From NCBI RefSeq assembly GCF_025947065.1, contig NZ_CP109994.1, positions 1,736,001 through 1,800,000 on the forward strand: DNA of 64,000 bases, given 5' to 3'. The translations under genes were made by a program, and so were the position numbers. The notes under the pieces were generated by a model. It made no database searches and was not told the DNA's origin. It worked only from the letters and a program-made list of their open reading frames with translations. The first letter of the stretch is position 1; every line of letters begins with the position of its first letter. Below are positions 9,726-18,539 of this stretch, one piece after another. Origin of the DNA: Flavobacterium sp. N1736 (GTDB lineage Bacteria > Bacteroidota > Bacteroidia > Flavobacteriales > Flavobacteriaceae).

Positions 9726-11531
9726 ATGAAAAAACTAATAACCACATTACTCCTAACCTTTTCCATTTTTGGATTTGCACAAAATCAAAACTTAATATCA
9801 AATGTTCCAAACAGACATACAACTTCACTAAACGGTGTTTGGAATTATATTGTCGATCCTTATCAAACGGGATATTACAGCTTTCATCTTGATCAATATG
9901 ACAAACAGGAAAAACCTGCGAAATCTGCATTTTTTAGTAATTATCACGCGGTAAACAAACAGGAATTGGTAGAATACGATTTTGATAAATCGCCTACAAT
10001 TACTATTCCGGGCGATTGGACTTCTCAGGTTACTGAATTGAAATATTATGAAGGAAACGTTTGGTTCAAAAAATCTTTCGACTATGATCTAAAAGCAGGA
10101 AAACGTCTGTTTGTTTACTTGGGAGCGATCAATTATAAAGCTGATGTTTATTTGAACGGAAAAAAACTCGGAACTCATATTGGTGGTTTTACGCCTTTTA
10201 ATTACGAGGTGACTTCGATTGTTAAAACAAAAGACAATTATTTGGTGATTAAAGTGGATAATACGCGCCATAAAGAAGATGTTCCAACCATAAATACGGA
10301 TTGGTGGAATTATGGCGGTATCACGCGCGATGTTACTTTGATTGAAGAAGAAGCTTCTTTTGTGGAAGATTATAATATTCAGCTGAAAAAGAATAATGCA
10401 GGTTTAATTTCGGGGTTTATCAAAATCAATAATTTAAACGCTTCACAAAATGCGGTGGCGATTTCGATTCCTGAATTGAAGATTAATTTTAAAGGAAAAA
10501 TTGGTGCTGACGGAATTTTAAACTTCGAAATTCCGGCGAAAAAAATATCGTATTGGTCACCGGAAAACCCGAAATTATATGATGTTACGATTGATTTTAA
10601 CGGACAAAAACTGAAAGATAATATCGGTTTCAGAACTATTGAAACAAAAGAGGATAAAATTCTTTTAAACGGAAAACAGATTTTTTTACGCGGTATTTCG
10701 ATTCATGAAGAAAACGCAAAAGGCGGACGCGCAAATTCTGAAGAAGATGCTTTGCGTTTATTAAACTGGGCAAAAGAACTGGGCTGCAATTATGTTCGTC
10801 TGGCACATTATCCGCATAACGAAAATATTATCAGAACGGCTGATAAAATGGGTTTAATGGTTTGGGAAGAAATTCCGGTCTATTGGACGGTTGAATTTAC
10901 AAACGATGCAACTTATAAAAATGCCGAAGATCAGTTAACAGCGGCGATTACAAGAGATAAAAACAGGGCTTGTATTATTATTTGGTCGATGGCAAATGAA
11001 ACGCCAATATCTGATGCGAGAAATACTTTTATTAAAAATTTAGTCGATCACACAAAATCTTTAGACAATACACGCTTAATCAGCGCGGCTTTATTGACGA
11101 AAAAAGAAACAATCGATGATGCAATTGGCGAATTTTTGGATATAATTGCCTTTAATCAATATTTAGGATGGTACGGCGGTAATCTCGAAGATGCTGAAAA
11201 AATAACCTGGAAAACGAAATACAACAAACCGGTTGTGGTTTCTGAATTTGGCGGAGATGCAAAACAAGGTTTTCACGGAGAAAAAAATGAACGCTGGACA
11301 GAAGAATATCAGGAGTACCTGTACATTCAGAATTTAAAAATGATCGAAAAAATTCCGCATTTAAGCGGTACAAGTCCGTGGATTCTGGTAGATTTCAGAT
11401 CTCCAAAACGACTTTTACCGGGAATTCAGGACGGATATAATCGAAAAGGACTGATCTCAAATGACGGAAATAAAAAGAAAGCTTTTTACATCATGCAGGA
11501 TTGGTATGCGAAGAAGAAAAAAGAATACTAA
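9726..11531 (+). CDS. GH2 beta-glucuronidase-like enzyme, secreted
   Basis: A 601-residue GH2 enzyme of the compact size of UidA/GusB. It has a signal peptide of about 19 residues (MKKLITTLLL to GFAQ), a sugar-binding domain (about 30-200), an immunoglobulin-like domain and a TIM barrel that ends near the C-terminus. The acid/base is Glu425 in IWSMANETP and the nucleophile Glu507 in VVSEFGGDA. The pair Asn572-x-Lys574 in YNRKGL corresponds to the NxK motif that recognises glucuronate in characterised beta-glucuronidases. The family and catalytic residues are certain. Glucuronidase specificity is well supported by NxK, by length and by the GH88 gene in the same locus. It probably acts in the periplasm. 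Confidence 0.88.
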   Translation: MKKLITTLLLTFSIFGFAQNQNLISNVPNRHTTSLNGVWNYIVDPYQTGYYSFHLDQYDKQEKPAKSAFFSNYHAVNKQELVEYDFDKSPTITIPGDWTSQVTELKYYEGNVWFKKSFDYDLKAGKRLFVYLGAINYKADVYLNGKKLGTHIGGFTPFNYEVTSIVKTKDNYLVIKVDNTRHKEDVPTINTDWWNYGGITRDVTLIEEEASFVEDYNIQLKKNNAGLISGFIKINNLNASQNAVAISIPELKINFKGKIGADGILNFEIPAKKISYWSPENPKLYDVTIDFNGQKLKDNIGFRTIETKEDKILLNGKQIFLRGISIHEENAKGGRANSEEDALRLLNWAKELGCNYVRLAHYPHNENIIRTADKMGLMVWEEIPVYWTVEFTNDATYKNAEDQLTAAITRDKNRACIIIWSMANETPISDARNTFIKNLVDHTKSLDNTRLISAALLTKKETIDDAIGEFLDIIAFNQYLGWYGGNLEDAEKITWKTKYNKPVVVSEFGGDAKQGFHGEKNERWTEEYQEYLYIQNLKMIEKIPHLSGTSPWILVDFRSPKRLLPGIQDGYNRKGLISNDGNKKKAFYIMQDWYAKKKKEY

Positions 11532-11592
11532 TTTTTATGATTTCTCTTTGTTATTTTCTTACTTTGTATGAATCTAATAAATTATTATTCTT

Positions 11593-12156
11593 ATGAAAAA
11601 ATTTAGTTTATTGGCAATTACGCTTTTAATTGCCATTTCTGTTCAGGCACAAGATGCAGTGAAATTTGCTCCGCTTGATGCAAGTCCGCTTGATATTGCC
11701 TATTCCCCAAATAAAGCTGTCAAATTCAAAAAAACAGATAATCCATCGCCTGCAATTAAGGTAATTTATTCAAGACCTTCTGTAAAAGGACGTGTGGTTT
11801 TTGGAGACTTAATTAAGTTTGGTGAGGTTTGGAGAATTGGTGCAAATGAAAATACAGAAATAAAATTCTACAAACCTGCAACGATTAACGGGGTTTCGGT
11901 TCCGGCAGGAACGTACAGTTTGTTCGCAATTCCTGAAAAAGACAAATGGACTATCATCATCAATAAGGAGCTTGATATGTGGGGATCTTATGCTTATGAT
12001 GAAAGTAAGGATCTTGTTAGAATTTCAGTTCCGGTTAAACCGGTTTCTACAGTAATTGAAACTTTATCAATTGCATTTACATCAAAAGATGCTGTTACGA
12101 ATTTAGTAATTGGCTGGGACAAAACAACTGTTGAAGTTCCGATAACAATAAAATAA
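11593..12156 (+). CDS. DUF2911 secreted protein
   Basis: A 187-residue protein with a 19-residue signal peptide (ending ISVQAQ) followed by a single DUF2911 domain. Recognisable family segments are IKVIYSRPSVKGRVVFG, KFGEVWRIGANENTEI, VPAGTYSLFAIP and KWTIIINKE. Such proteins are common and usually secreted in Bacteroidota, and their function is unknown. It starts 61 bases after the beta-glucuronidase gene, in the same direction, and a strong terminator follows it, so it is probably the last gene of the first PUL transcript or a short unit of its own. A direct role in glycan use is not shown. Confidence 0.85.
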   Translation: MKKFSLLAITLLIAISVQAQDAVKFAPLDASPLDIAYSPNKAVKFKKTDNPSPAIKVIYSRPSVKGRVVFGDLIKFGEVWRIGANENTEIKFYKPATINGVSVPAGTYSLFAIPEKDKWTIIINKELDMWGSYAYDESKDLVRISVPVKPVSTVIETLSIAFTSKDAVTNLVIGWDKTTVEVPITIK

Positions 12157-12182
12157 TTGCTTGTTATTTCAATTTAAATATC

Positions 12183-12224
12183 AAAAAGAGACACTTAATT
12201 AAATTTAATTAGTGTCTCTTTTTT
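12183..12224 (+). terminator. Intrinsic terminator after DUF2911
   Basis: AAAAAGAGACAC pairs with GTGTCTCTTTTT around an AT-rich loop and ends in a T-run, 27 bases after the DUF2911 stop. It closes the first PUL region. Confidence 0.9.
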
Positions 12225-12292
12225 ATTTATTATCATAGTCTATTATACTACAACTATAACTAACCGAAAAACCAACCAAAAACCAACCAAAA

Positions 12293-13690
12293 ATGAAAAA
12301 AAACTGTTTATTACTACTATTTTCATTGTCCGTTTTTTCAGGATATGCACAGCAAAAGTTTAAAGTTAACTATGAACAATTAAAAGAATATGAAGGTGTT
12401 TATGAATATCAAAATAATACGACCTTACAAATAGCAGCTTCGCCAAAAGACACTATTTTGTATGCTATTATTAATGAAAGCAAATATCCTTTAAAACCTT
12501 CTGAAAAAGACGTTTTTCTAAATTCGTCTAAAGAAAAAGTGACTTTTTTAAGAAATAAAACGTCGGTTATTACAGGTTATTCTTCTGATGAAAAAACGTT
12601 TAATCTGATCAATAAAAAGGTAGTTTTTCCAAAAGAAATGTGGTATCCAAGACTCAATGCAAAAGATTTTAAATATGTCTATCAGCAGCCTAAAAAAGAA
12701 CTTGACGGTTTAGTAACCGGAACGCTCGATAATACGGGATTAGACAAAGTATTATTGAATGAAATGATGCAAAAAATTGTCGACGGAGTTTACCCAAACG
12801 TACATAGTGTTTTGATTATAAAAGATGGAAAACTTGTTTTTGAAGAGTATTTTTATGAGTACAACAAAACGAAATTGCACGAAATGCGTTCTGCTACAAA
12901 AAGCATCGTTTCTGCCCTTACGGGAATTGCAATTGATAAAGGTTTGATTAAAGGCAAGGATGAAACGGTACTTTCTTATTTTCCCGAATATACTTTTAAA
13001 AACCTGACGGATGATAAAAGGCAAATTACTATAGAAAATCTTCTAACAAATCAAAGTGGTCTTGATTGCGATGTCAGTAATCCAAAATCTGAAGGAAATG
13101 AAACCAAAATGAATTATTCTGATGACTGGATACAATATACCCTTGATTTACCAATGATTGATGTTCCTAACGGACGTGGAATGTATTGCTCCGGAAATCC
13201 GATAATAGTGGGCAGAATTATTGAAAAAGCAACAAAAATGACGCTTCCTGATTTTGCAAAACAAACACTTTTTAAAGATATTGGCATTACAAATTTTAAA
13301 TGGAATTTTAAGCCGGATATATCCAGCGCCGAAACATTTTGCCAGGTTTATTTAACACCAAGAGATATGGCAAAATTTGGTTTGCTTTATCTAAACAAAG
13401 GGTTGTGGGGCAGCAAACAGGTTGTTTCTAAAGCATGGATTCAGGAATCGCTAACCAAACATGCTGTTGTTCAAGGTGTAAATTACGGTTATTTATGGTG
13501 GCTTAAATATCTTGAAGTAAACGGTGTTCGTTATAACGGAAAAGTGGCGCAGGGAAACGGCGGTCAGAAAATTTATATTTGGGAAGATCAAAATATGATT
13601 ACTGTTATTACCGGAGGAAACTACAACGTACAATCGCCTGCCGATGAACTGATTCAAAAATATATTTTGCCGTCATTTAACAAAAAATAA
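12293..13690 (+). CDS. Secreted beta-lactamase-fold serine hydrolase (class C / esterase type)
   Basis: A 465-residue protein with a 19-residue signal peptide (ending SGYAQ). A short N-terminal extension of about 130 residues resembles a beta-rich module, and the rest is a beta-lactamase/transpeptidase-like domain. The catalytic SxxK is in RSATKS, a YxxGN variant of the second motif is in MYCSGNP, and the third motif region is GGQKIYIWE to ITGGNYN. Proteins of this type act as esterases, D-aminopeptidases or penicillin-binding-like enzymes. Real beta-lactam hydrolysis is not implied. It stands alone between a terminator and a long noncoding region and is not obviously tied to the PUL. Confidence 0.85.
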   Translation: MKKNCLLLLFSLSVFSGYAQQKFKVNYEQLKEYEGVYEYQNNTTLQIAASPKDTILYAIINESKYPLKPSEKDVFLNSSKEKVTFLRNKTSVITGYSSDEKTFNLINKKVVFPKEMWYPRLNAKDFKYVYQQPKKELDGLVTGTLDNTGLDKVLLNEMMQKIVDGVYPNVHSVLIIKDGKLVFEEYFYEYNKTKLHEMRSATKSIVSALTGIAIDKGLIKGKDETVLSYFPEYTFKNLTDDKRQITIENLLTNQSGLDCDVSNPKSEGNETKMNYSDDWIQYTLDLPMIDVPNGRGMYCSGNPIIVGRIIEKATKMTLPDFAKQTLFKDIGITNFKWNFKPDISSAETFCQVYLTPRDMAKFGLLYLNKGLWGSKQVVSKAWIQESLTKHAVVQGVNYGYLWWLKYLEVNGVRYNGKVAQGNGGQKIYIWEDQNMITVITGGNYNVQSPADELIQKYILPSFNKK

Positions 13691-14067
13691 TTTGATATTA
13701 AAAAATGTAAATAACACATTTACATTCGTTTAAAATACCAATTTTAACACCTTTCCAGATGCATAGAGATATAAATTTCATAAAAACATGGGAATTATAT
13801 AATATTTTATGTAAATTGTGTAAATTTGGTTTTTATAGCCGTTTTATTTTTGGAAGGTATAGATCAAATAATTATTAAGAAACGTTCCACAACTTGTAAA
13901 AAGCTTAACTATTATTCAATCAAAAATTCTATACTAACCAAAACCAAATTGAAAAATGGTGCATTGTCATAAACGAAATTTAGATATTATGATTGTGACA
14001 TTTGCATCATTTTTTTAATAGGGACAAGCATTTTTATTTAAAAACTTCATGACTGGCTCAATTAAAA
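13691..14067. other. AT-rich noncoding spacer
   Basis: No open frame with a plausible start or known family is visible here. The sequence is AT-rich, with no clear hairpin until 14068. Confidence 0.6.
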
Positions 14068-14109
14068 AATCCCTTTAAAAACAAATGTTGATTTGCTTTT
14101 AAAGGGATT
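14068..14109. terminator. Long hairpin, possible terminator
   Basis: AATCCCTTTAAAA (14068-14080) pairs with TTTTAAAGGGATT (14097-14109), and the inner CAAAT/ATTTG continues the stem. It lies 377 bases downstream of the serine hydrolase gene. The 3' T-tract on the plus strand is weak, so termination is only probable. Confidence 0.5.
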
Positions 14110-14181
14110 CTAATTTATTAATTGATATTAAAATATTTAATCCCTACGGGATATTTTTATCATAGAATCAATATTCTTTTG

Positions 14182-14511
14182 CTACCAATATTTAAATCCT
14201 AACGGATTATTATCTCGTAGAGATTATATGTTTGTGAAAAAATAAAATCACAAAATATTATCCCCTTTTGCTACCAATATTTAAATCCTAACGGATTATT
14301 ATCTCGTAGAGATTATATGTTGGTAGAAAAAACTACCAATATTTAAATCCTAACGGATTATTATCTCGTAGAGATTATATGTTTGTGAAAAAATAAAATC
14401 ACAAAATATTGTCTCCTTTTGCTACCATATTTAATCTCAGAATTATCTCGTAGAGATTATATGTTGGTAGAAAAAACAGATAAAATTACACAATATTGTC
14501 CCGTAGGGACT
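14182..14511. repeat. Tandem palindromic modules CTACCAA...TTGGTAG (four copies)
   Basis: Four modules start at 14182, 14271, 14333 and 14422 (the last is degenerate). Each contains AAATCCTAACGGATT and ATCTCGTAGAGAT, and copies 2 and 4 close with TTGGTAG. Copies 1 and 3 end instead in TTTGTGA...TCACAAA, a second palindrome. The tract is bounded by TCCCTACGGGA-type palindromes near 14150 and at 14499-14511. Related words occur at 57540-57615. There are no cas genes, and spacers are not unique. Confidence 0.8.
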
Positions 14512-14530
14512 ACACATTTTATGGATTAAA

Positions 14531-16738
14531 TCATGAAAATGCTACAATTGGCTCTAAAATTTTATCCAGTGTAATTGGCAAATCCCTAACCCGTTTTCCG
14601 GTTGCATTAAAAACAGCATTTGCAATAGCCGGAGCCATTCCTACCAAAGCGGTTTCGCCAAGTCCTTTTGTTCCCATCGGGTTGCTTACAGGATCTTTTT
14701 TATTGACAAAAAACACTTCTTGTTTTTCAATATCGGCATTTACGGGAACATGATAATCTGCAAAATTATTATTAATCGGACGACCAAAACGATGGTCAAT
14801 TTCTAAAGCTTCCATCAATCCCATTCCTATTCCGCCAACTGCTCCGCCATACATTTGTCCGGCAGAGGTTTTCTGATTGATTACGGTACCAATATCAGCA
14901 CAGGAAACCACATGTGCAATTCTGATTTTACCTAAATTCGGGTTAACCAAAACTTTTACAAAATGTACCGAAAAGGAATAAATAGAATATTTTTTGGCTT
15001 CTTCTGAACCTTTTGATTCGTTTTCTACCGACAATTCTTCCAGTTTATTTGCAGTAAGCAATGCCGCTAAAGAAACAGATTTCGAACTATTTTTAGCAGA
15101 AACAGTTCCGTTTGAAAAAGCTAAATCTGTAATTGGTATATTTTTAAAAGTCGGATTTTCAGAGGCAAGTTCGATAGCTTTACTCACCAGTAAATTACAC
15201 GCATCATGAACCGCAGAACCTACCGATGATGTTGTTGCAGAACCACCCTGTGTTGGTCCTTTTGGAAGTCCGCTTCGACCCATTTCAATTACCACATTTT
15301 CAGACGGTATTCCTGTAATTTCTGCACCAATCGCCGTCATCATTGTTGCCGTTCCCGGTCCCATATCGTTAACGCTGCATTGGAGTACTAAATTTCCATC
15401 AGCCAAAAATTTTGCTTTTACTGTACTTGCGTTTCTGTATGAACCAAAAGTTCCCGTTCCCATTCCGTAACCTACAAGCCATTCACCTTCGCGCACGCTT
15501 CCCGGTTTATTTTTTCTGTTTTTCCAGCCAACGCGTTCCATTCCGGCTTCATAACATTCTAAAAGATATTTACTGCTCCATGGTTTATTTTGTTCCTGAT
15601 CTTTTTCGGCGTGATTGCGTTTTCGAAATTCAATAGGATCCATGTCTAATTTATGAGCCAGTTCATCCATTGAACTTTCAAGTGCAAAAGAACCTGTTGC
15701 TTCGCCGGGACCACGCATCCAGATTGGCGTACAAGTATCCAGTTCGGCAATTCGATATCGCGTTGAAACATTGGCGCAATCATACATAAAACGCGACATG
15801 TTTACGGTTGCTTCTGTAAAATCTTCATAATTAGAAGTCATCGCCGTAGCTTCATGCGTTAATCCGGTAAGTTTGCCGTCTTTGGTGGCACCCAAACCTA
15901 TTTTTTGAATGGTATAAGGGCGAAATCCAACATTGGTAAACATTTGTTCGCGATGCAAAACTAATTTAACCGGCTTTCCTATTTTTTTTGATCCTATAAG
16001 TGCTGCAATTTCATACGGCCAGGTATGTAATCCCATTCCAAAAGCGCCTCCCAGATATTCAGAATGCACTTCAACATCTTCTGGCGGAATTCCAAACACG
16101 TTTCCAACGCTTTTTCGGGTTCCTTCAACACCTTGGCTTTTTGTATATAAAACAGGTTTATTTCCGTCCCATTTGGCAATTATATTAGCTAATTCCATCG
16201 GGTTATGAACTTCTGACGGAATTGTATATTCTTCTTCTAAAACAACTTCTGCATTTTTATAACCATCTTCGACTCCACGAATATAATCTTTAGCGCGATC
16301 GCCTCCCGGAAGTCTGCCTTTATCCTTTACTTTTTCAAGCTCCGTTGCATGTTCTTCTTTTAAATATTCAGCTTTAATAAGACTTGCTGCATATTGCATG
16401 CGTTCGAAAGTATCGGCAATTACCAAAGCAATTGGCTGATCGTAATAACGAACGGAATCATCTTTAAATATCTGAAGCGGCTGTCCTAAATTATTGCGCT
16501 GTTTTGGCTGTTCGTAGCCGGCAGGTTTATCTACATTTAAATGCGTTATAACCGCCAATACTCCCGGCGCCCATTCGGCTTTTTTAGTATCGATCGTTTT
16601 TATTCGGCCTTTGGCAATCGTACTTCCCACTAAACATGCGTAAGTAATTCCAGCGGTTTTATATTCTGCCGAATAAGTGGCCGTTCCCGTTACTTTAGCA
16701 AATCCGTCAACTCTGTTTATATTACTTGTCTTGCTCAT
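14531..16738 (-). CDS. Molybdenum hydroxylase large (molybdopterin-binding) subunit, PaoC/YagR-like
   Basis: A 735-residue subunit of the xanthine dehydrogenase family. It holds the molybdenum cofactor and oxidises an aldehyde or N-heterocycle. The family fold starts at RVDGFAKVTGTATYSAEY. The cofactor loop is GGAFGMGLHTWPYE, and the catalytic glutamate is Glu695 in KGLGETALVG. The length matches E. coli PaoC (about 730). It is the last gene of a three-gene minus-strand operon: the FAD subunit ends 7 bases upstream and the 2Fe-2S subunit overlaps that gene. By the known PaoABC example it is predicted to be periplasmic, exported together with the Tat-bearing small subunit, and to use the cytosine dinucleotide form of the cofactor. 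The true substrate is unknown. Confidence 0.9.
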   Translation of the reverse strand: MSKTSNINRVDGFAKVTGTATYSAEYKTAGITYACLVGSTIAKGRIKTIDTKKAEWAPGVLAVITHLNVDKPAGYEQPKQRNNLGQPLQIFKDDSVRYYDQPIALVIADTFERMQYAASLIKAEYLKEEHATELEKVKDKGRLPGGDRAKDYIRGVEDGYKNAEVVLEEEYTIPSEVHNPMELANIIAKWDGNKPVLYTKSQGVEGTRKSVGNVFGIPPEDVEVHSEYLGGAFGMGLHTWPYEIAALIGSKKIGKPVKLVLHREQMFTNVGFRPYTIQKIGLGATKDGKLTGLTHEATAMTSNYEDFTEATVNMSRFMYDCANVSTRYRIAELDTCTPIWMRGPGEATGSFALESSMDELAHKLDMDPIEFRKRNHAEKDQEQNKPWSSKYLLECYEAGMERVGWKNRKNKPGSVREGEWLVGYGMGTGTFGSYRNASTVKAKFLADGNLVLQCSVNDMGPGTATMMTAIGAEITGIPSENVVIEMGRSGLPKGPTQGGSATTSSVGSAVHDACNLLVSKAIELASENPTFKNIPITDLAFSNGTVSAKNSSKSVSLAALLTANKLEELSVENESKGSEEAKKYSIYSFSVHFVKVLVNPNLGKIRIAHVVSCADIGTVINQKTSAGQMYGGAVGGIGMGLMEALEIDHRFGRPINNNFADYHVPVNADIEKQEVFFVNKKDPVSNPMGTKGLGETALVGMAPAIANAVFNATGKRVRDLPITLDKILEPIVAFS

Positions 16739-16745
16739 AATCGAA

Positions 16746-17726
16746 TTATTTAGATGCTGCTATAGTTAACGCTTCGGTGATTGCATTTGGACCAAGTGTT
16801 AATTTAAACTCGTTGTCACCATAACTTCTGGCGCCTTTCATGCCTAAATTTGCTGCTTGTTTAAACAGGTCTTCAGAAACTGTTTTTCCTTTCAAAAATT
16901 CTTCCACTTCTGTTAATCGCCACGGTTTATGTGCAACGCCACCCATAGCAAGTCTTGCATCATAAATTACATTATTTTTTATATCTAATCCTGCTGCTAC
17001 AGAAACTAATGCAAAGGCATAACTGCTGCGGTCACGAACTTTTAAATAATGTACATTTTTAGTAAAATTATTGCTGGGAATTTCAACTGAAGTTATGAGT
17101 TCTTTACTTTCTAATGTATTGTCTTTTTCAGGATTATTTCCCGGAAGACGATGAAAATCTCTAAATTTAATTTGTCTTTTTCCTTTCGGACCTTCCACAA
17201 AAACTACGGCGTCTAAGGCTGCAAGCGCCACACACATATCACTTGGATGAACGGCGATGCAACTATCCGAAGCTCCAAAAATAGCATGCATTCGGTTAGA
17301 ACCGCCAATGGCTCCGCAACCGCTTTTAGGCGTTCGTTTATTGCACGGCATATCTGTATTGTAGAAATATGAACAACGTGTGCGCTGCAACATATTTCCG
17401 CCTACTGTCGCCATATGCCTGATTTGCTGTGATGCTCCGGCGGCTAAAGCCAAAGCCAGCAATGGATATTTTTCTTTGATGGACAGATCTTCGGCAACCT
17501 GGCTGTTTTTTGCCAATGCGCCAATAGATACTTTTCCGGTTAGAAATTCTATTTTCTTTAAATCCAAAGCGGTGATGTCGACCAGTTTTTCAGGAGCAAC
17601 AACATTCTTCTTCATTAAATCTACCAAATTTGTTCCGCCGGCAATAAACATAGCCGAAGGATCTTTGCTAATATTGGTTACTGCAGAGCCGGACGAAAGC
17701 GCTCTTATTATTTGAAAATTTTTCAT
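16746..17726 (-). CDS. Molybdenum hydroxylase FAD subunit, PaoB/YagS-like
   Basis: A 326-residue FAD-binding subunit of the same enzyme. FAD-binding motifs are FIAGGTNLVDLMK (about 27-39) and ATVGGNMLQ (about 106-114). It also carries Cys118, Cys128, Cys137 and Cys156 within RTRCSYFYNTDMPCNK, KSGCGA and SDSCIA. This four-cysteine insertion matches the extra 4Fe-4S cluster that distinguishes PaoB-type subunits from ordinary xanthine dehydrogenase medium subunits. Electrons therefore probably run Mo, 2Fe-2S, FAD, with the 4Fe-4S nearby, towards an acceptor other than NAD. Its start overlaps the end of the small-subunit gene by four bases (ATGA), so the two are translationally coupled. Confidence 0.9.
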   Translation of the reverse strand: MKNFQIIRALSSGSAVTNISKDPSAMFIAGGTNLVDLMKKNVVAPEKLVDITALDLKKIEFLTGKVSIGALAKNSQVAEDLSIKEKYPLLALALAAGASQQIRHMATVGGNMLQRTRCSYFYNTDMPCNKRTPKSGCGAIGGSNRMHAIFGASDSCIAVHPSDMCVALAALDAVVFVEGPKGKRQIKFRDFHRLPGNNPEKDNTLESKELITSVEIPSNNFTKNVHYLKVRDRSSYAFALVSVAAGLDIKNNVIYDARLAMGGVAHKPWRLTEVEEFLKGKTVSEDLFKQAANLGMKGARSYGDNEFKLTLGPNAITEALTIAASK

Positions 17727-18361
17727 AATGGTTTCCCTCCTTCCTTAACTTCTGTAATGGCATCTACAATATTATGATAAGCGCCACATCTACAGATGTT
17801 TCCGCTCATATATTCTCTGATTTCTTCTCTGCTGTTGGCGTGACCTTCTTTAATACAGGCAATTCCAGACATGATTTGTCCGGGTGTACAATATCCGCAC
17901 TGAAACCCATCATTTTTAATGAAAGCTTCCTGCATTGGATGTAGTTTTTTTCCTTTTGAAAGTCCTTCGATCGTAGTAATTTGTGCATTTTGCTGCATGG
18001 ATGCCAAGGATAAACAAGATAAAATTCTGGTTCCGTTTACATGCACCGTGCAGGCGCCACATTGCCCGTGATCACAGCCTTTTTTTGTTCCTGTAAGGTG
18101 TAAATTCTCTCTTAATAAATCAAGTAAAGTGGTTCTTGGCTCGACATTTAGATTGTGTTTTGTACCATTAACTTCAATGGAAAGCGGTACCGTTTCTAAA
18201 TATTCTGCAATCTTTTCATCCCATTTATTTTCAGAAGCCATAACCAATGACGGCGGAGCAAAAGCAAGTGCGGTAAATAATCCCGATTTCTTTATAAAAT
18301 CACGACGAGAATTAGCATCGTCTTCGATTATTTTTTTATTATTTGTTTTTTTAGAAGCCAT
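17723..18361 (-). CDS. Molybdenum hydroxylase 2Fe-2S subunit with Tat signal, PaoA/YagT-like
   Basis: A 212-residue subunit. The N-terminus has a twin-arginine motif (SRRDFIKKSG, about 18-27) followed by a hydrophobic stretch, so the folded complex is likely exported by Tat. Two 2Fe-2S clusters are visible: a plant-ferredoxin type (CDHGQCGACTVHVNG with a later LSC) and the helical domain (CGYCTPGQ and NICRCGAYHNIV). It is the first gene of the three-subunit operon. The gene faces away from the cysteine desulfurase gene, and the two share a 178-base divergent promoter region. Confidence 0.92.
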   Translation of the reverse strand: MASKKTNNKKIIEDDANSRRDFIKKSGLFTALAFAPPSLVMASENKWDEKIAEYLETVPLSIEVNGTKHNLNVEPRTTLLDLLRENLHLTGTKKGCDHGQCGACTVHVNGTRILSCLSLASMQQNAQITTIEGLSKGKKLHPMQEAFIKNDGFQCGYCTPGQIMSGIACIKEGHANSREEIREYMSGNICRCGAYHNIVDAITEVKEGGKPL

Positions 18362-18539
18362 GCATACTGTTTTAAATTAACAAATTGCCAGAATTAATTC
18401 TACCAAATTTAAGAATACTTGATGAAATAATGTTATAAAATTCACACAAACCATCTATTCAGAAAATTTCTATATAAGGAACAATCTTATTTAATTTTCA
18501 AAATTGTATTTTTACAATAACAGAAGAAATTTCACCACA

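Noticed and set aside
9553..9930. Minus-strand open frame of 125 codons across the gap between the GH2 genes
   Set aside because: It reads through the perfect 29-bp hairpin and the start of the beta-glucuronidase gene. The composition is that of a repeat-derived chance frame.
12293..13690. True class C beta-lactamase (antibiotic resistance gene)
   Set aside because: SxxK is present, but the second and third motifs deviate from those of AmpC enzymes, and an N-terminal extra domain is present. A general serine hydrolase or esterase is more likely.
14182..14470. CRISPR-like array
   Set aside because: The repeats are about 50 bases and internally palindromic, the spacings are unequal, the sequences between copies repeat instead of being unique, and no cas genes are near.
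18504..18539. Upstream start for the cysteine desulfurase
   Set aside because: The 12 extra residues precede the conserved MIYLDNNAST start and lie in the promoter region.
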